In this document: piece after piece, positions 23,488 through 33,627 of the stretch
Layout: every line of letters begins with the position of its first letter
How positions within the stretch are numbered: the first letter of the stretch is position 1
Assembly: GCA_018398575.1 (NCBI GenBank)
Contig: JAGTXZ010000005.1
Location: 2,418,001-2,482,000 of the forward strand
DNA: 64,000 bases
From: Ampelomyces quisqualis
Taxonomy: Eukaryota; Ascomycota; Dothideomycetes; Pleosporales; Phaeosphaeriaceae
Reading direction: 5' to 3'
Made by a program: the position numbers and the translations under genes
Notes under the pieces: model-generated
Seen by the model: the letters and a program-made list of their open reading frames with translations, nothing else
Databases searched by the model: none
Told to the model about the DNA's origin: nothing

Positions 23488-24645
23488 TAAGCTAGAGAAA
23501 GATATTAAGGACTTTATTAACGCTTATTTAAACTTAGTACAGCTTACTATTACTCTATACCTACGCGCAGCTAACCTACGTTATAGCAGCTGTAAAGCTA
23601 ATCTTAGCTTTAAAGACTAACTATTAGATAAAGCCTATAGTAAAGAATCTTAGGCTTAGGCTTATTAGATTCTATTCTACTGTTAGCCTAATAGTCTTTT
23701 AAGAGCCAAAATAAAAAAGTTTATAAGGAAAGCACTTAAATTAATAGTAAGAGAGAGGCATCTGTTCTTAATACTAACTAGAGAGCGCCTGCTGCAGCAA
23801 ATTATAGACAAACCTAACAAACGTTTAGATATTATTAAAGCTATACATAATAAATTAGAGCACTATAGAAAGAAAGGTATATAGCGCAAAGTTTAGGCGC
23901 GTTATTATTAGAAAGGATAATATAAGAATGTTAAGTCCTACGTTAAGTTATACCTAGAGTGTTAAGTACACGCCTTAGTAGTAGTTTAAGAAGAACTCTA
24001 GCTAACAACTCTTCTAACAATGCCCTTTGGCTAGATATCTATAGACGTAGTCTATATGCCCTTAGCTAGAGGCAAGAAGTTTCTTATAGTAGCCTAATAC
24101 ACTATAACGCAGTAGGCTAAAGCTAAAGCCCTATTAAACGCAGACTTAGTATCTATTGTTAAGTTTCTAGAACACAAAGTCTTCTGCTAATAGGGCCTAC
24201 TACTTAAAATTTCAGTTAATAGAGGCTCTGAAAACAAGTATCTACTAATCAACCTGTAACAGCAATTTAGAATCTATAGAGTAGTAGCTAGCGCCTATTA
24301 TCTACAGAGTTAAGGCTTAATTAAACAAGGATACGCGCTAATAGTAAATGCCTTAAAGAAGCTTAGTAGAATATAGGTTAACTACTTAGACTGCGTTCTA
24401 TAGGCTAATTAGACTAGTGTTAAGCGTATAACTAGAAAGACTCTAGCGTTTCTTATATATAGTTGCGAGCACGTACTACCTATCAAATTGTGTATACTAA
24501 CCTAGCAGACCCTACTCTAGAAAGAAGTAACTAATACTACTTTGCTCTCAGCTATAAGGGCTTATTAATTTAAAAAGAGAGATATTAGGTTGCAAGAGTC
24601 TATTACTAGAACAGTCTAACTACGTTAGGAAAACACAACGTTAGC
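23488..24645 (+). pseudogene. Element A pol, second part: integrase
   Basis: Continues directly from 9,493 after removal of B. It reads the integrase core with SIDVVYMPLARGKKFLIVA (first catalytic Asp, about 24,040-24,100), LLLKISVNRGSENKYL (second Asp now Asn, about 24,200-24,245) and SAYYLQSQGLIKQGYA (catalytic Glu now Lys, about 24,280-24,335). Then VKRITRKTLAFLIYSCEHVLPI (about 24,420-24,490) and an Arg/Gln-rich tail. The frame is then interrupted by the unmutated insert at about 24,640 and resumes near 25,460. Integrase would insert the cDNA in the nucleus. Confidence 0.85.
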
Positions 24646-24679
24646 GACATCCGCGACATTAGCGACACTGTTGACACAA
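24644..24679 (+). repeat. Left 4 x 9-bp direct array (GCGACAYTN)
   Basis: Units at 24,644, 24,653, 24,662 and 24,671: GCGACATCC, GCGACATTA, GCGACACTG, TTGACACAA. The same motif family recurs at 25,286-25,321 in the same orientation. Confidence 0.8.
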
Positions 24680-24818
24680 CTGTACTACTAGCTACCAGAC
24701 AGTTCTTGACTGTGCTTGACTGTCCCTAGAGTCCCCTATTTGTTCTAGCTGCCTAAGTAGACTAAAACGCTCAAATTGATCCACCTGATCTACTGGACCT
24801 ACCTGCCCCACCCGCGCA

Positions 24819-25247
24819 ATTACGTAATTATTCTAAAAACCTAAAATATAGAGCTTAATTCCCTCTTTAAAACGCACTATTTAGAATTTTTATAGCTGCT
24901 CTAGTTGCTGAGATGCATAGCAGTGAAGTTTGTAACTTTTTAATGTTCTTTGCTAAGGCTTGTTTTCGCTAAAGCTCTAGCACTTTAACTAGATAATATA
25001 TTATATTTTTTTTAAAAAAAATAGTAACTCAAGTGTAGATTTTACTTTAGGACTATTTTATAGTAATACATTATAGTGTACGCGTTAAGATCTATTGTGT
25101 TGAACGTACTTTAAAGTTTTTTTGAAAAAGTTTATAACTTCAACGCGCTATATCTCAATAACTAGAGTAGCTAAAAAAAATCTGAATAGTGCATTTTAAA
25201 GAGGGAATTCTGCTCTATATTTTGCATTTTTAGGTTACTTACGTAAT
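24819..25247. repeat. 429-bp near-perfect palindrome (MITE-like foldback)
   Basis: The left arm (from 24,819, ATTACGTAA) and right arm (to 25,247, TTACGTAAT) are inverted copies. For example TAAAACGCACTATTTAGA at 24,871 pairs with TCTGAATAGTGCATTTTA on the right, and CTCTAGTTGCTGAGAT pairs with ATCTCAATAACTAGAG at 25,152. Similarity continues inward (GTGAAGTTTGTAACTTTTT against the complement of the 25,110-25,140 block). The two arms nearly meet at an AT-rich centre with runs of T and A (about 25,010-25,022). No ORF; it would be mobilised in trans by a DNA transposase, if at all. Confidence 0.8.
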
Positions 25248-25285
25248 CATGAAAATACAGCAATACAGTCACGTGAGTAAAATTG

Positions 25286-25321
25286 GCGACATTGGCGACA
25301 CTAGTGACACTAGCAACACTG
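25286..25321 (+). repeat. Right 4 x 9-bp direct array (GCGACAYTN)
   Basis: Units at 25,286, 25,295, 25,304 and 25,313: GCGACATTG, GCGACACTA, GTGACACTA, GCAACACTG. Direct, not inverted, relative to the left array. Confidence 0.8.
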
Positions 25322-25459
25322 TTGGGTTGCTGTCAGGTTACTAGCGACCAGAAGTGAGTGAGGCAACTTTAGCAAATTGTCTAGTAGACAGTATTGCTGT
25401 TGGGCCGCCGCGAGTCGCAGCGATCAGGCCGATCAGATCAATCTTGAATTTTCCTGACG

Positions 25460-26000
25460 TAAGAAACAACAACAAGAACTACTTTAATAAGAATAGGGTT
25501 ACTAGAGCAGCCCAAACTAAAGGTTAGCAACTTGGTTCTGCTTAGGGATTCCTACTACAACAACAACTAATTAGTGCTTAGCAAGTTTCTTCTAAAATAG
25601 CAGAGGCTATTTAGAATACATAAAGTTAGAGAAAAGGGGTAGTATAACCTTAAGGAGCTTAATAGAGCACTGTTTTAAAGCTATACGCTAGGTAATAGCT
25701 TAAAGAAGTTCTATTAGCGCACTAAAGTAAACCTAAAGCTTATTAACCAGAGCCTATCTACTAACAACACTAGAAACTAGGCGCTCCCTAGCTAAAGGCA
25801 GGATATTCTACAACTAGTAAGAGAATTAGTAGCGCGCTAGAGTTCTAAGAGGCTTAAGAATACTACTAAGGTAGATAAGGATAAAAATTTAGATTTGGAA
25901 CAATTAGTAGAGACGTGCTAAAGAGCTGTTAGAGTGTATATTGTTAAAAACCTAAACTTTAATAGATCTAGATACAAAGTTATTAGAATAGCTTTAAAGC
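25460..26000 (+). pseudogene. Element A pol, C-terminal tail
   Basis: Third piece of the A pol frame. It reads KNYFNKNRVTRA, then RLFRIHKVREKG, YNLKELNRALF, and LGNSLKKFY-RTKVNLKLI (about 25,600-25,750). This matches the conserved post-integrase segment of this gypsy group (GPYRI...LRELDG...G..LKKF). No chromodomain recognised. Ends near 25,990; beyond it the readable strand switches to minus. Confidence 0.7.
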
Positions 26001-26139
26001 ATCTATAAGAACAAAAATAGATAGTAAAGAAAGGTATATAATAGACGCAGTTTATAATGATCTTACTAGCTATTAGAAGTAACACTAGTAAAACAAGCCT
26101 ATATATTTACTATTTAGAAGCTATATTAGCGCTACGCTA

Positions 26140-26600
26140 CAAGGTATATAAGCCTAAACTTCTAAATATACTAAAGCTTTAGAAGACGCAGCAGTATTAT
26201 TTCTAGCATTAACAAGTATATTAATATTAACCTCTATCTTATCCCTATTATTAACATTATTCTTAGCAACAGTATCTATAGAGTTACTAGCTTTATCTTT
26301 AGAACTAGATTTAGAATCTAGTTTAACAGCCTAACTAGGATTAAAATTAGAGTTGCTATTATTAGAAAGCTCTAGCAGCTCTTTACTTACGCAAGACTCT
26401 CTACTGCAATAGCTCTTGTTATTAGGTATATTACGCAGCAGCCTACTCTAAACAAACAAACTCTAATTAAACCTTACAGTAGCTTAGTAGGTTAAAACAA
26501 AAAACTAAGAGTAAGACGCATATTTCCTAACACCCTATGCAGTAGAAATAGGCAGTATTAGCAGGATATTGCAAGCGTCTAGGCTATTTTAATTAATAGA
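26140..26600 (-). pseudogene. Antisense accessory region of A, block 3 (Ser/Asn-rich)
   Basis: Minus-strand frame readable for about 150 codons. From right to left it reads YASYSQFFVLTYQATVRF (about 26,525-26,470), then KSYCSRESCVSKELLELS (two Cys, about 26,420-26,365), then a Ser/Asn/Lys/Asp-rich tail (SKSSSKDKASNS, about 26,315-26,280). RIP-type stops are few. It is opposite to A gag-pol and not matched by a plus-strand frame. Family unknown. It may be the C-terminal part of the same protein as the blocks at 27,300-27,960 and 28,350-30,000, or a separate frame; the connection at 26,600-27,300 is unclear. Confidence 0.5.
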
Positions 26601-27299
26601 TTGCTTAGAATTACTTAAGTTACTATAATGTTAGCGCAATTCTAAAAGGAGCCTCTAAAGAAAAGTATTTCTAAATAACAGTTAGCGACTTACCTATATA
26701 GGAATAAGCCTAAAAGCCTATATTGTAGAAGCAGTTAGTGTAAGTACTATAGAGCAGCTGCTTTCTATTATAAATAATACTATAATACTTACTAAAAGCG
26801 TATTTGCAATTGCTTTTTGCGTAACAGCTATAAGGCTTAACGTTATACTAGCTAGAGTTAGAGTATATACAAGTAGACTAACTATAATATAGAATAAGTG
26901 TAGCTAGATTATCCTTAAGAAAGTTGCAGCCTATGCCTAAGCAAAAGTAATCCTTAACTAAAAATCTATTAGTCTTTATGTTAAAGGAGTTAAACTAGAT
27001 AGCTAGCATACATCTACTCTCTTCTATAAGCTTAGAAGATAGAGTGCAGTTAACAAGCAGCAGAGAAAGGCTTCTTCTATTAGTCTTAACCTTAAAAAGT
27101 ATGTGCTAGAGCTAAGTAATAACCTTAATAGTAATCTAGCTAGATAATATTACTATAACTACAAATAAATTAGTTTAAAACAGCTAACAAGATATTTAGA
27201 ATTTGCTTACGTTAGTTATAGATAGCATTATAAGGGGAAGTAACCTTCTTATAGATATAAAGCTTAGAAGTCTTATTGCTATAATAGCTAGAGAAGATT

Positions 27300-27960
27300 A
27301 GTTTTGCAGAAGATATCTAAGCAATAGACTAAGAGGTAGGCAGAGAGGCTATTAGAGTTAGTATGTAATGCTAGGCTATCTAAGCTTAAAGCTTGTTATT
27401 ACTTATACCCTAAGTCTTAGCTAGCTTACTATAAGCCTAGGGAGTTGTTAGAACTTTAATAGACAACTTAAGAAAGCCTAAGTTGTTGTTAGAGAAGCCT
27501 AGGTTGCTATTAAGGAAGCCTAGGCTATTATTAGAGAAACTAGGCAAATCTCTAAAGATTAACTGTGCTGTATTATAGAACTTATTACTAGACTCTAAAG
27601 TAACAGTAATAGGCAAGTATAATAGACGCAGAATAGAACTACATAAGCAAGAATTTTAAAGCAATATATGCTTAAGCTACTAAAGAAGCTTATTAATTGT
27701 AGCTAAGGCAGCAGCGTTAGGCAGAGGTAGTAGAGGAGTTGTTAGAAGAGTTTAGAGAGTAGGCAAAATTCTCTTAGCAACCTTAGGCTTAGCAGACAGC
27801 TCTCTAAATAGTAGTAGCTTAGGTAATAGCCTATATACTACAGCTAAAGCCTTAGCAGCCTTACTAGACAGAGGAGAAGTAGAAGAGTGCTACAGGCTGC
27901 TCTTAGGACTAGGCTATTACCTATAAGGAGATTAAGGAGCAGGCAGAGGTAGTGTTAGGC
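27300..27960 (-). pseudogene. Antisense accessory region of A, block 2 (with heptapeptide repeat)
   Basis: Minus-strand frame of about 200 codons. From right to left it reads SSKAAKALAVVYRLLPKLLL (about 27,870-27,810), a Leu/Pro-rich part, and then a repeated seven-residue unit of the type S-L-G-F-x-N-x at 27,545-27,455, followed by Ser/Lys/Gln-rich sequence. In-frame stops are of the Gln/Trp type. No family recognised. The Phe-Gly-type repeat suggests a disordered, interaction-prone segment, but that is inference. Confidence 0.45.
27455..27545 (-). repeat. 21-bp tandem repeat encoding heptapeptide S-L-G-F-x-N-x (antisense strand of A)
   Basis: Plus-strand units GAAGCCTAGGTTGCTATTAA and neighbours repeat every 21 bp about four times. 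Translated on the minus strand they give SLGFLNS, NLGFSNN, NLGFLK. The unit length is a multiple of three and the frame is kept. Confidence 0.65.
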
Positions 27961-28349
27961 GCAGTAAAAAACAAATAAGCAGGTAATGTTAAGTAGTAGC
28001 GTAAAAATCTATGCTAAGTAAAGTAATTAACAGGCTTAGAAAGATAGTATAGAAGTCTAGAAGCAAAGGTAAAGTAGAAGTTTTAATAAAAGCTTAGGTA
28101 ACGCGCAGTTAAAACAACGCGCCTAACAACACACTAGTTAAGTAAGAGAAAAATAACAAATAGCAGTAACAAAGCGTTAATTAATTAGAAAATTAGAAAA
28201 GAGAAAGAGCTTCTTTTTTTGTAAGAGGGGGAGAAAGTAGTACCCTCTAGTATAGCTATAAACTCTAAAGATGCGTTAAAAGAAGAGAGTTAATTTTACA
28301 GAAAGCTACTATAAAAACAAGATCTATAATAGGGAACTCTAATTATTAG

Positions 28350-30000
28350 AGGAGTTATTTAGACTACTTAAGCTATTACTTAAGGCAGCTATATTAATAT
28401 TCCTAACTAATAGATTGCTATTGCTAGCTTTTAGACTAGCATTATTAACGCTACGCTTTACACTAGCTAAAGGCCTACTAATATTAAGCTAAGCTAAAGC
28501 CTTATTAGCAACAGTATTATTAGCATCCTTCTTAATATTCTTATTAACTATAGCTAACTTAGGATCTAACTAAGCCTTCTTGTAAGGCAACTTCTTAACT
28601 CTGCAGCCCTTTATAGATAGACTAGAAATACAACGCTTACTAGGAGATAGAGTGCCTAAGAGCCTCTTAGAGTTATAGCTAGCTTTAGAAGAGTTTTTAG
28701 AGACCTTGCTAGCATTAAAGTCTAGGCTTTAACAAGCCTTTTAAGCTAATAACTTTGCAAAATCTAGTAGACTAGACTTGCTTAGAGCTCTAAAGCTACT
28801 AAGCTTTTTTGCTAAGGTTAGCAAACTGCAATTGCGCAAATTCTTAGAAGGCAAGTTATTAAGAATAAGAGAGCTAGGGGTAACGTAGAAGAGCTTAACA
28901 GCTCTAGTGCCCTTAACGCTACGTAGAATAACTAGAGCGCCTATAAATAATTAGTAAAGGACTCTAAAAAACAATAAAAAAGAAGAACTAAGAAGGCGTT
29001 AGCTACTTAGAATTTATTAAACACTACTCTTTAGTAGAAGAGAATAGGTAGTTACTACAAGTACTATTGTTTAGTAGCTTGTTCTAGAACCTAAACTATA
29101 TACACAAGCTAGCAGACTTAAACGTTTAACTAGCTCTTATGCAGTAACTACACAAGTACTTAGACTTATTCTTAATAGAAGCTATGTTAATAGCGCAGTT
29201 AGTATAGCTTAAGATTAAGCTCTTAATACAAGCATTATAGATCTTATACTTCTTAGCTTTAGAGTTGTCTTTAAGGCTAAAGTAATTGCCTAGCGTAGAG
29301 AGCAACTTGTTAATATGTAGAGGCCTATTAGTCTTAACAACTAAGCTTACCTACTTAGCTTCTAAATAAGGGCTAATAGTAAGCAGTAACAGATAAGGCT
29401 TAAAAGTTTTCCCTACAGACTTAAGCGCAATAAAGACTAACTAGAGCTTAGTAATAAGAGGGCAGCGTAGCTTCCTATTCTTGTTTAATTTAACTAGCGC
29501 AAATGTTAGTAGGCGTTTAGCTTAACTTATTACTAAACTAGCACTTACTCTAGTTAATTATATTACTGTAGCTAGAACAGTTAACTAGGTACTTGTAAAC
29601 TAAAAAGTAAGTATCTCTATTAGGCCTAAGAACAAGCTTGTTCTTTATTATAGCTTAAAGATAAATGCAAGGTGCAACTAAGAAGCTAAGGAAGTGTTAG
29701 GCACGTATATTAGGAAAACTCTAATTAACTAAATATAAAGCGTTAACTAAGCAACTATTAGTAACAGCTAAGCTAGAAACTTAGAGCCCTAAAGTAAAAA
29801 TGCGCTAGATTACAAGAGAAGGCAGTTAAGTAGGTAAGGGAGTAGAGTATACGCTAGAGCAAAGTAGTGTAGCTACGTATAGATAAGTTACCTTAAAAGC
29901 AAATAGAGGTAGTAAAGTAGAAGAGTAACAAGTAGGTAATACAAACTAAGCTAGAGCTAGTTAGAACGCTTGTTAACAAAGTAGAGAAGTTAAGTAGCTA
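28350..30000 (-). pseudogene. Antisense accessory region of A, block 1 (Cys cluster then Lys/Ser-rich)
   Basis: Longest antisense frame of the window, minus strand, in the pol-to-3' LTR interval of A. From right to left: LVFIALKSVGKTFKPYLLL (about 29,460-29,400), KTNRPLHINKLLSTLGNY, then a Cys-containing segment about 29,165-29,010. That segment holds CSYC, a Cys in SLC, CSNY and a further Cys (KEQC after restoring one stop). The spacing C-x2-C-x6 ... C-x2-[Y]-x8-C resembles a binuclear zinc cluster with one position missing. After an unclear stretch (29,000-28,940) it continues with basic Ser/Lys-rich sequence (TLAKKLSSFRALSKSSLL; SKRCISSLSIKGCRVKKL) to about 28,350. Not a known gypsy protein; role unknown. 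Confidence 0.55.
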
Positions 30001-30429
30001 ATTGTAGTATAGCAGTAGTAAAGTTGCATGTTAGGCAGGTTAAGAAAGAGAAAGGCGTAGAGCAAGCAGCTAAAAGAGAGTAGAAGCTAAAAAGCAAGGT
30101 AAAGTTAGCTAACGCAAGATTTGTTATAATAGGAGCAGTCTAAAGCGTTTGCAGTTGCAACATAAGTCTGCCTAGGCAACGCCTCTATAACACTAAGTAA
30201 AGTTAAAATAATATAGGCTAATAGCGCTTTAGCGTTTAGGTAAGAGAGTTAGATAGTAACGTAAGGAGATAGAAAAAGATTATAAATAGGCACTGCTCCT
30301 TTACTAAAGGCCTATTAGTTACTACTTTAGCATTACAAAAAGTTTAGAGTTGTTTTTCCTTGGGAGTTAGTCTTTTTGTTTAAGTATTTTAGTTTTATAG
30401 TTAATATAAAAGAGAAGAGGCCTCTTTCT

Positions 30430-30446
30430 ATAGATTGGGGGAGAGA
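30430..30446 (+). other. Polypurine tract of element A
   Basis: AGATTGGGGGAGAGA immediately before the 3' LTR; primes plus-strand synthesis and fixes A as plus-oriented. Confidence 0.8.
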
Positions 30447-30632
30447 TGTAGTAAAGTAATATAAGAAGTAAGTCTAAAGGACGCTTAGGTTACAGCTAAG
30501 GGCATAGACAAGATATAATAGCTAAAGAGCTATTAGAGGACTAAACAACCTATAATATACACACCTAATAATAATATATTTAATTCTATATTAAATCTAA
30601 TAGGCCTTAGAGGTAAATAACGCTCTACTATA
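30447..30632 (+). repeat. 3' LTR of element A
   Basis: 186 bp, ungapped match to 3,324-3,509, followed by ATAT that also precedes the 5' LTR. Confidence 0.9.
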
Positions 30633-31045
30633 ATATATAGATATTGTTAATAATATAAGTTAGCGCGTGCTATTTAGAGTAGTTAAAATCCTTTTCTTTT
30701 TCTTACGTCTGTCTAAAAAGTTAAAACTCTTCTTTTAGAACATTTATTTGTTTAATAGCTAACAACATATACTCTAATGTGTTTTTGTTATAACTTTTAT
30801 ATTGTAATAGTACTAGCAGATTGCACGCAGCCTAGATAAAATACAATACGTATAGTGCCTTAGTTGCTAGTAGAAGAGACACTACTACTACAAATTAGCA
30901 AATTACTACTTTTTATTCTGCACTAGTCTACTATAACACTTTTGTAAAAGCTCTTTTGTTATTAAACTGTTTTAGTCTAGTATTATGCTTAACCTAGCAG
31001 AACCTTTTATTTAACTAGGCATAGCTATTGTCTTTTACTACAAGA
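30633..31045 (-). pseudogene. Element P: central part of Plavaka-type transposase
   Basis: Minus-strand relic between A and E. Read from right to left it continues the piece at 51,024: IVLVVKDNSYAQLNKRF, then LYVLYFIQAACNLLVLLQY, LEYMLLAIKQINVLKEEF (about 30,790-30,735) and DFNYSKQHALTYIINNI at the A boundary. The EYM...INxLKxxF and FNYSKxHxLTH blocks are typical of fungal Plavaka transposases as I recall them. Frame is kept across both retrotransposon insertions once the target duplications are removed, which proves that A and E entered one pre-existing gene. Confidence 0.65.
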
Positions 31046-31050
31046 ACTAT

Positions 31051-31267
31051 TGTTAGATACGTTGCGTATTAGAGGATTAGTTGCATAGGCTAACTAGAAG
31101 TTGCTAGGTAGCTTAAGCAAGACCTAGTAACTGCTAATTTGCTACCTAAATATAGCACTGTGCTAGCTATCTAAACACAGAGAGCGCAGGCACTAGCAGC
31201 ACAGAACAAGAAATTAAGTTATTACACTTTAACTTAGATTTATCTACTAAACCTATTTAATCTAACA
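31051..31267 (+). repeat. 5' LTR of element E
   Basis: 217 bp, starts TGTTAGATACGTTGCG and ends CTAACA; partner at 50,802-51,018. Confidence 0.94.
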
Positions 31268-31289
31268 ATTAAGAGTCTTTCTGCCTCTA

Positions 31290-32780
31290 CAAAGCAATAT
31301 TATAACGCACTAACAATTAAGAACCTAACAGTTACTCTGCAGAATTAAACTAACTATACTAGATAGATTGCGCAGTTGTAAGCGCGCTGCCTTATATACA
31401 CTATATAGAATAAGATTAGCCTAGACTTAGCAGAGCTGTTACTAAACAAACCTGCACTAATAAGAGCACCTATTATTACTAACTATACACTAGCAGCAAA
31501 CGTTAACGTACTAATACAACAATCTAACCTAACACTAGCAGGCTAGAAAGCACTTAAGGAAGACCTAGAGTACTATAAGATACTTATTAAACAATATAAA
31601 GAAGATTGCTACAATTTTAAGAAGGAACAATTAAGCCTCTAACAAATTATTGCGTTTATCTAGTTAACTGTCTCTCTACACCTACTCTAAACGTGCTGCC
31701 TACTAGAGCAACTACTACGCTAGTAGATTACTAATCTAAAATTAATAGTTAGTGTTAACAAACAAATTAAATAAGAATAAGCCCGCAATTGCTACTAAGC
31801 TTCTCTTAAGCTAATAAGGAGCTTAACAAACTAGGACACTTAGTTATCTAAATACAATTAAGTAGCAACTAAAGTAGAGACGTATAAGGTTGCTAAGTTA
31901 ACACAAATTAACGTAATTACAAAAGACTTCCTGTATACTATAAACAAAGTCGCGCCTATATAGTCTATAAACTTTTAGGACAATAGTAGATTAACAGCTA
32001 GCATAACTAGAAAAGAGATAATAAAACGCTTCTAAGAATATATAATAGCAAATTATCCTCTTAGATTAGGGAAACATAAGGCTGTATATACAGTTAATAA
32101 CGTATTATTTCTTACTAGTAGTAAATCTAACTAGAGCACTAAAGGGGACGCCTAACATGCTAAAAGCGCGCTATCTAAGAACTAGGGAAGACTCTGTTAA
32201 TAACAACTAACTAGTAAGAAAACTACTAGGTTAAAGCAGCTATTAGATTATAAGCCTACTAAAGCTAAAGGCATAAAATACCCTGCTTGCTCCTAACGTT
32301 ACAGACTTAAGGAGTGTTACTACCTAAATCCTAATTAAGCCTCTAATTAGTAGAAGCTAAATAAAGCTATAACAGAGCTTATTAAATACAAACGTAAGCA
32401 TAATACTGCGTTTCTAGGTATACTACAAGGGCAAAGCTAACTGTAGTCTAAAATGCCTACTGTAACAAAGTAGTTACACATACTAACGCTAGAGATAATT
32501 AAGAGAGAATAACTTAAAGGCTAGTAAATTACAATTATTGCTACTACCTTTGTTGCTGCATTATTCTACGCGTCCTTTAGCAACTATCTGCTTAAGTTCT
32601 TATTTATTCTTAACTCTAGCACATTATACTATATTACAAACAATCCTAATTGTATACGTAACTTCTAACTGCCTTTATATAAAGACTTTATATAGGCTAG
32701 TAATACAAGGATATAGATTAAGAGATATAGCAGCATTAATCTAATTATAAGATATTATATAGAAGAAACTAAACTAGTAC
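31290..32780 (+). pseudogene. Element E gag and protease
   Basis: Plus-strand copia Gag relic. A helical Gag region (EDLEYYKILIKQYKEDCYNF, about 31,560-31,620) leads to a zinc-knuckle-like motif at 32,279-32,317 (Y-PA-C-SxR-Y-RLKE-C, first Cys and His now Tyr). The aspartic protease motif sits at 32,606-32,620, reading ILNSS where ILDSG/A is expected, followed by TLYYITNN (copia consensus ILDSGAxxHxxxx). Both the Asp-to-Asn and Gly-to-Ser changes are TG-to-TA type. The open stretch at 32,538-32,744 is in another frame and is not the protein. Confidence 0.8.
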
Positions 32781-32899
32781 TACACAACGTAGCTATCTAC
32801 CCTAATATATACTACAACCTAGTCTTTTTCTAACTACTTAGACAGATAGGAATTTAGTAGGAAACAAAAGAAGACCTAACTACACTAAGGTACTAAGAT

Positions 32900-33622
32900 A
32901 GTATAATTATTAAGAACTTTAGCAAAATATATAGCTAATAGGTAATTAAACACAACGTGTTTCTAAAAGCTATATACTACACGCATATAAATAACTTGCA
33001 AATAAAGTAACTTGCACAAAAGGCAACTACACTACCTTAGCACAAGCAACTTAGCTATCTAGGACTAGCAGCTATTAAGTACCTAGTCTAGTAAGCTAAA
33101 GGAGTGCGTATAAAGAGAGTTACTATAGTCTAATATAACTTATGTAGTAGAGCTAAATTAAGACAATAAATTAGCTAAGCTCTATAAACTAACTACAAAG
33201 GACTAGAAGAAAGACTAGCTATTAATTTCTACTCTTACAAGATAAGTATAACAAAGGAGAAGAGCCAAATGCTAGTTGCAGACAAATTCCTAGAAATGCA
33301 ATAGGACTTCTACTTTACTAACAACAGGATAGCAAGCTCTATTATTAAGCAGCTATTAATCTTCTTTCTCTTTCTTAAGAATTATTTTAACATTACAGTT
33401 AAAGTTGTTAAGGCTAACAATAAGATTATAACTGTTAAATTATAAGTTAAGAAGTAGTTAGTATTAATAGAAGTTATTGTTAAGCCTTTAGCACTAGATA
33501 CCTAAGCTTAAAATAGTAGCGCCAAACGCTTAGGGGGAATAAACAAAGAGAAGTTACGCGCAATACAACTTGATGCAAACCTACTCTAAAAACTATAGTC
33601 TAAAATTACAAGAGTAGAAGGT
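32900..33622 (+). pseudogene. Element E integrase, first part
   Basis: Plus-strand copia integrase relic: pre-integrase segment (LSYLGLAAIKYLV, about 33,045-33,085; His positions lost), then the core around RLAINFYSYKISIT (first Asp now Asn, about 33,210-33,250). Then FYFTNNRIASSIIK (about 33,310-33,350) and RLGGINKEKLRAIQL (catalytic Glu region, about 33,525-33,570). Interrupted by element F at 33,622/33,628 and resumed at 41,580. Confidence 0.78.
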
Positions 33623-33627
33623 ATCTG

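Larger units (their letters stand above)
24640..25460. mobile_element. Small non-autonomous insert largely free of RIP, interrupting A integrase tail
   Basis: About 820 bp whose base composition breaks with everything around it. TCA, CCA, TGA and TGG, nearly absent elsewhere, are frequent (for example GATCCACCTGATCTACTGG). It splits the A pol tail: the frame before it (QLRQENTT) and after it (NKNYFNKNRVTRA) join as one integrase C-terminal region. It contains a 429-bp palindrome flanked on each side by a direct 4 x 9-bp array. No coding frame is convincing. Exact ends and target duplication are not resolved; low-complexity AAC-rich sequence flanks both sides. Confidence 0.6.
3324..30632 (+). 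mobile_element. Element A: complete Ty3/gypsy retrotransposon, interrupted by B and by the 24.6-25.5 kb insert
   Basis: Bounded by two collinear LTRs of 186 bp (3,324-3,509 and 30,447-30,632), starting TG and ending TA where CA is expected. The flanks share ATAT (3,320-3,323 and 30,633-30,636); because the site is AT-rich the duplication could be 4 or 5 bp. A purine tract (gattgggggagaga) lies directly before the right LTR, which sets the plus orientation. In order it carries gag, protease, RT, RNase H, [B], integrase, [unmutated insert], pol tail, and then about 4.4 kb of antisense reading frames. It lies inside P: the transposase frame continues across it. Confidence 0.9.

Noticed and set aside
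3181..30700. Similar sequences near 3,181 (AGCGCAAGCTATTTAGAG) and 30,670 (AGCGCGTGCTATTTAGAG) as a long target duplication of A
   Set aside because: They lie at unequal distances from the LTRs and encode different parts of the transposase; the true flanking match is ATAT at the LTR ends.
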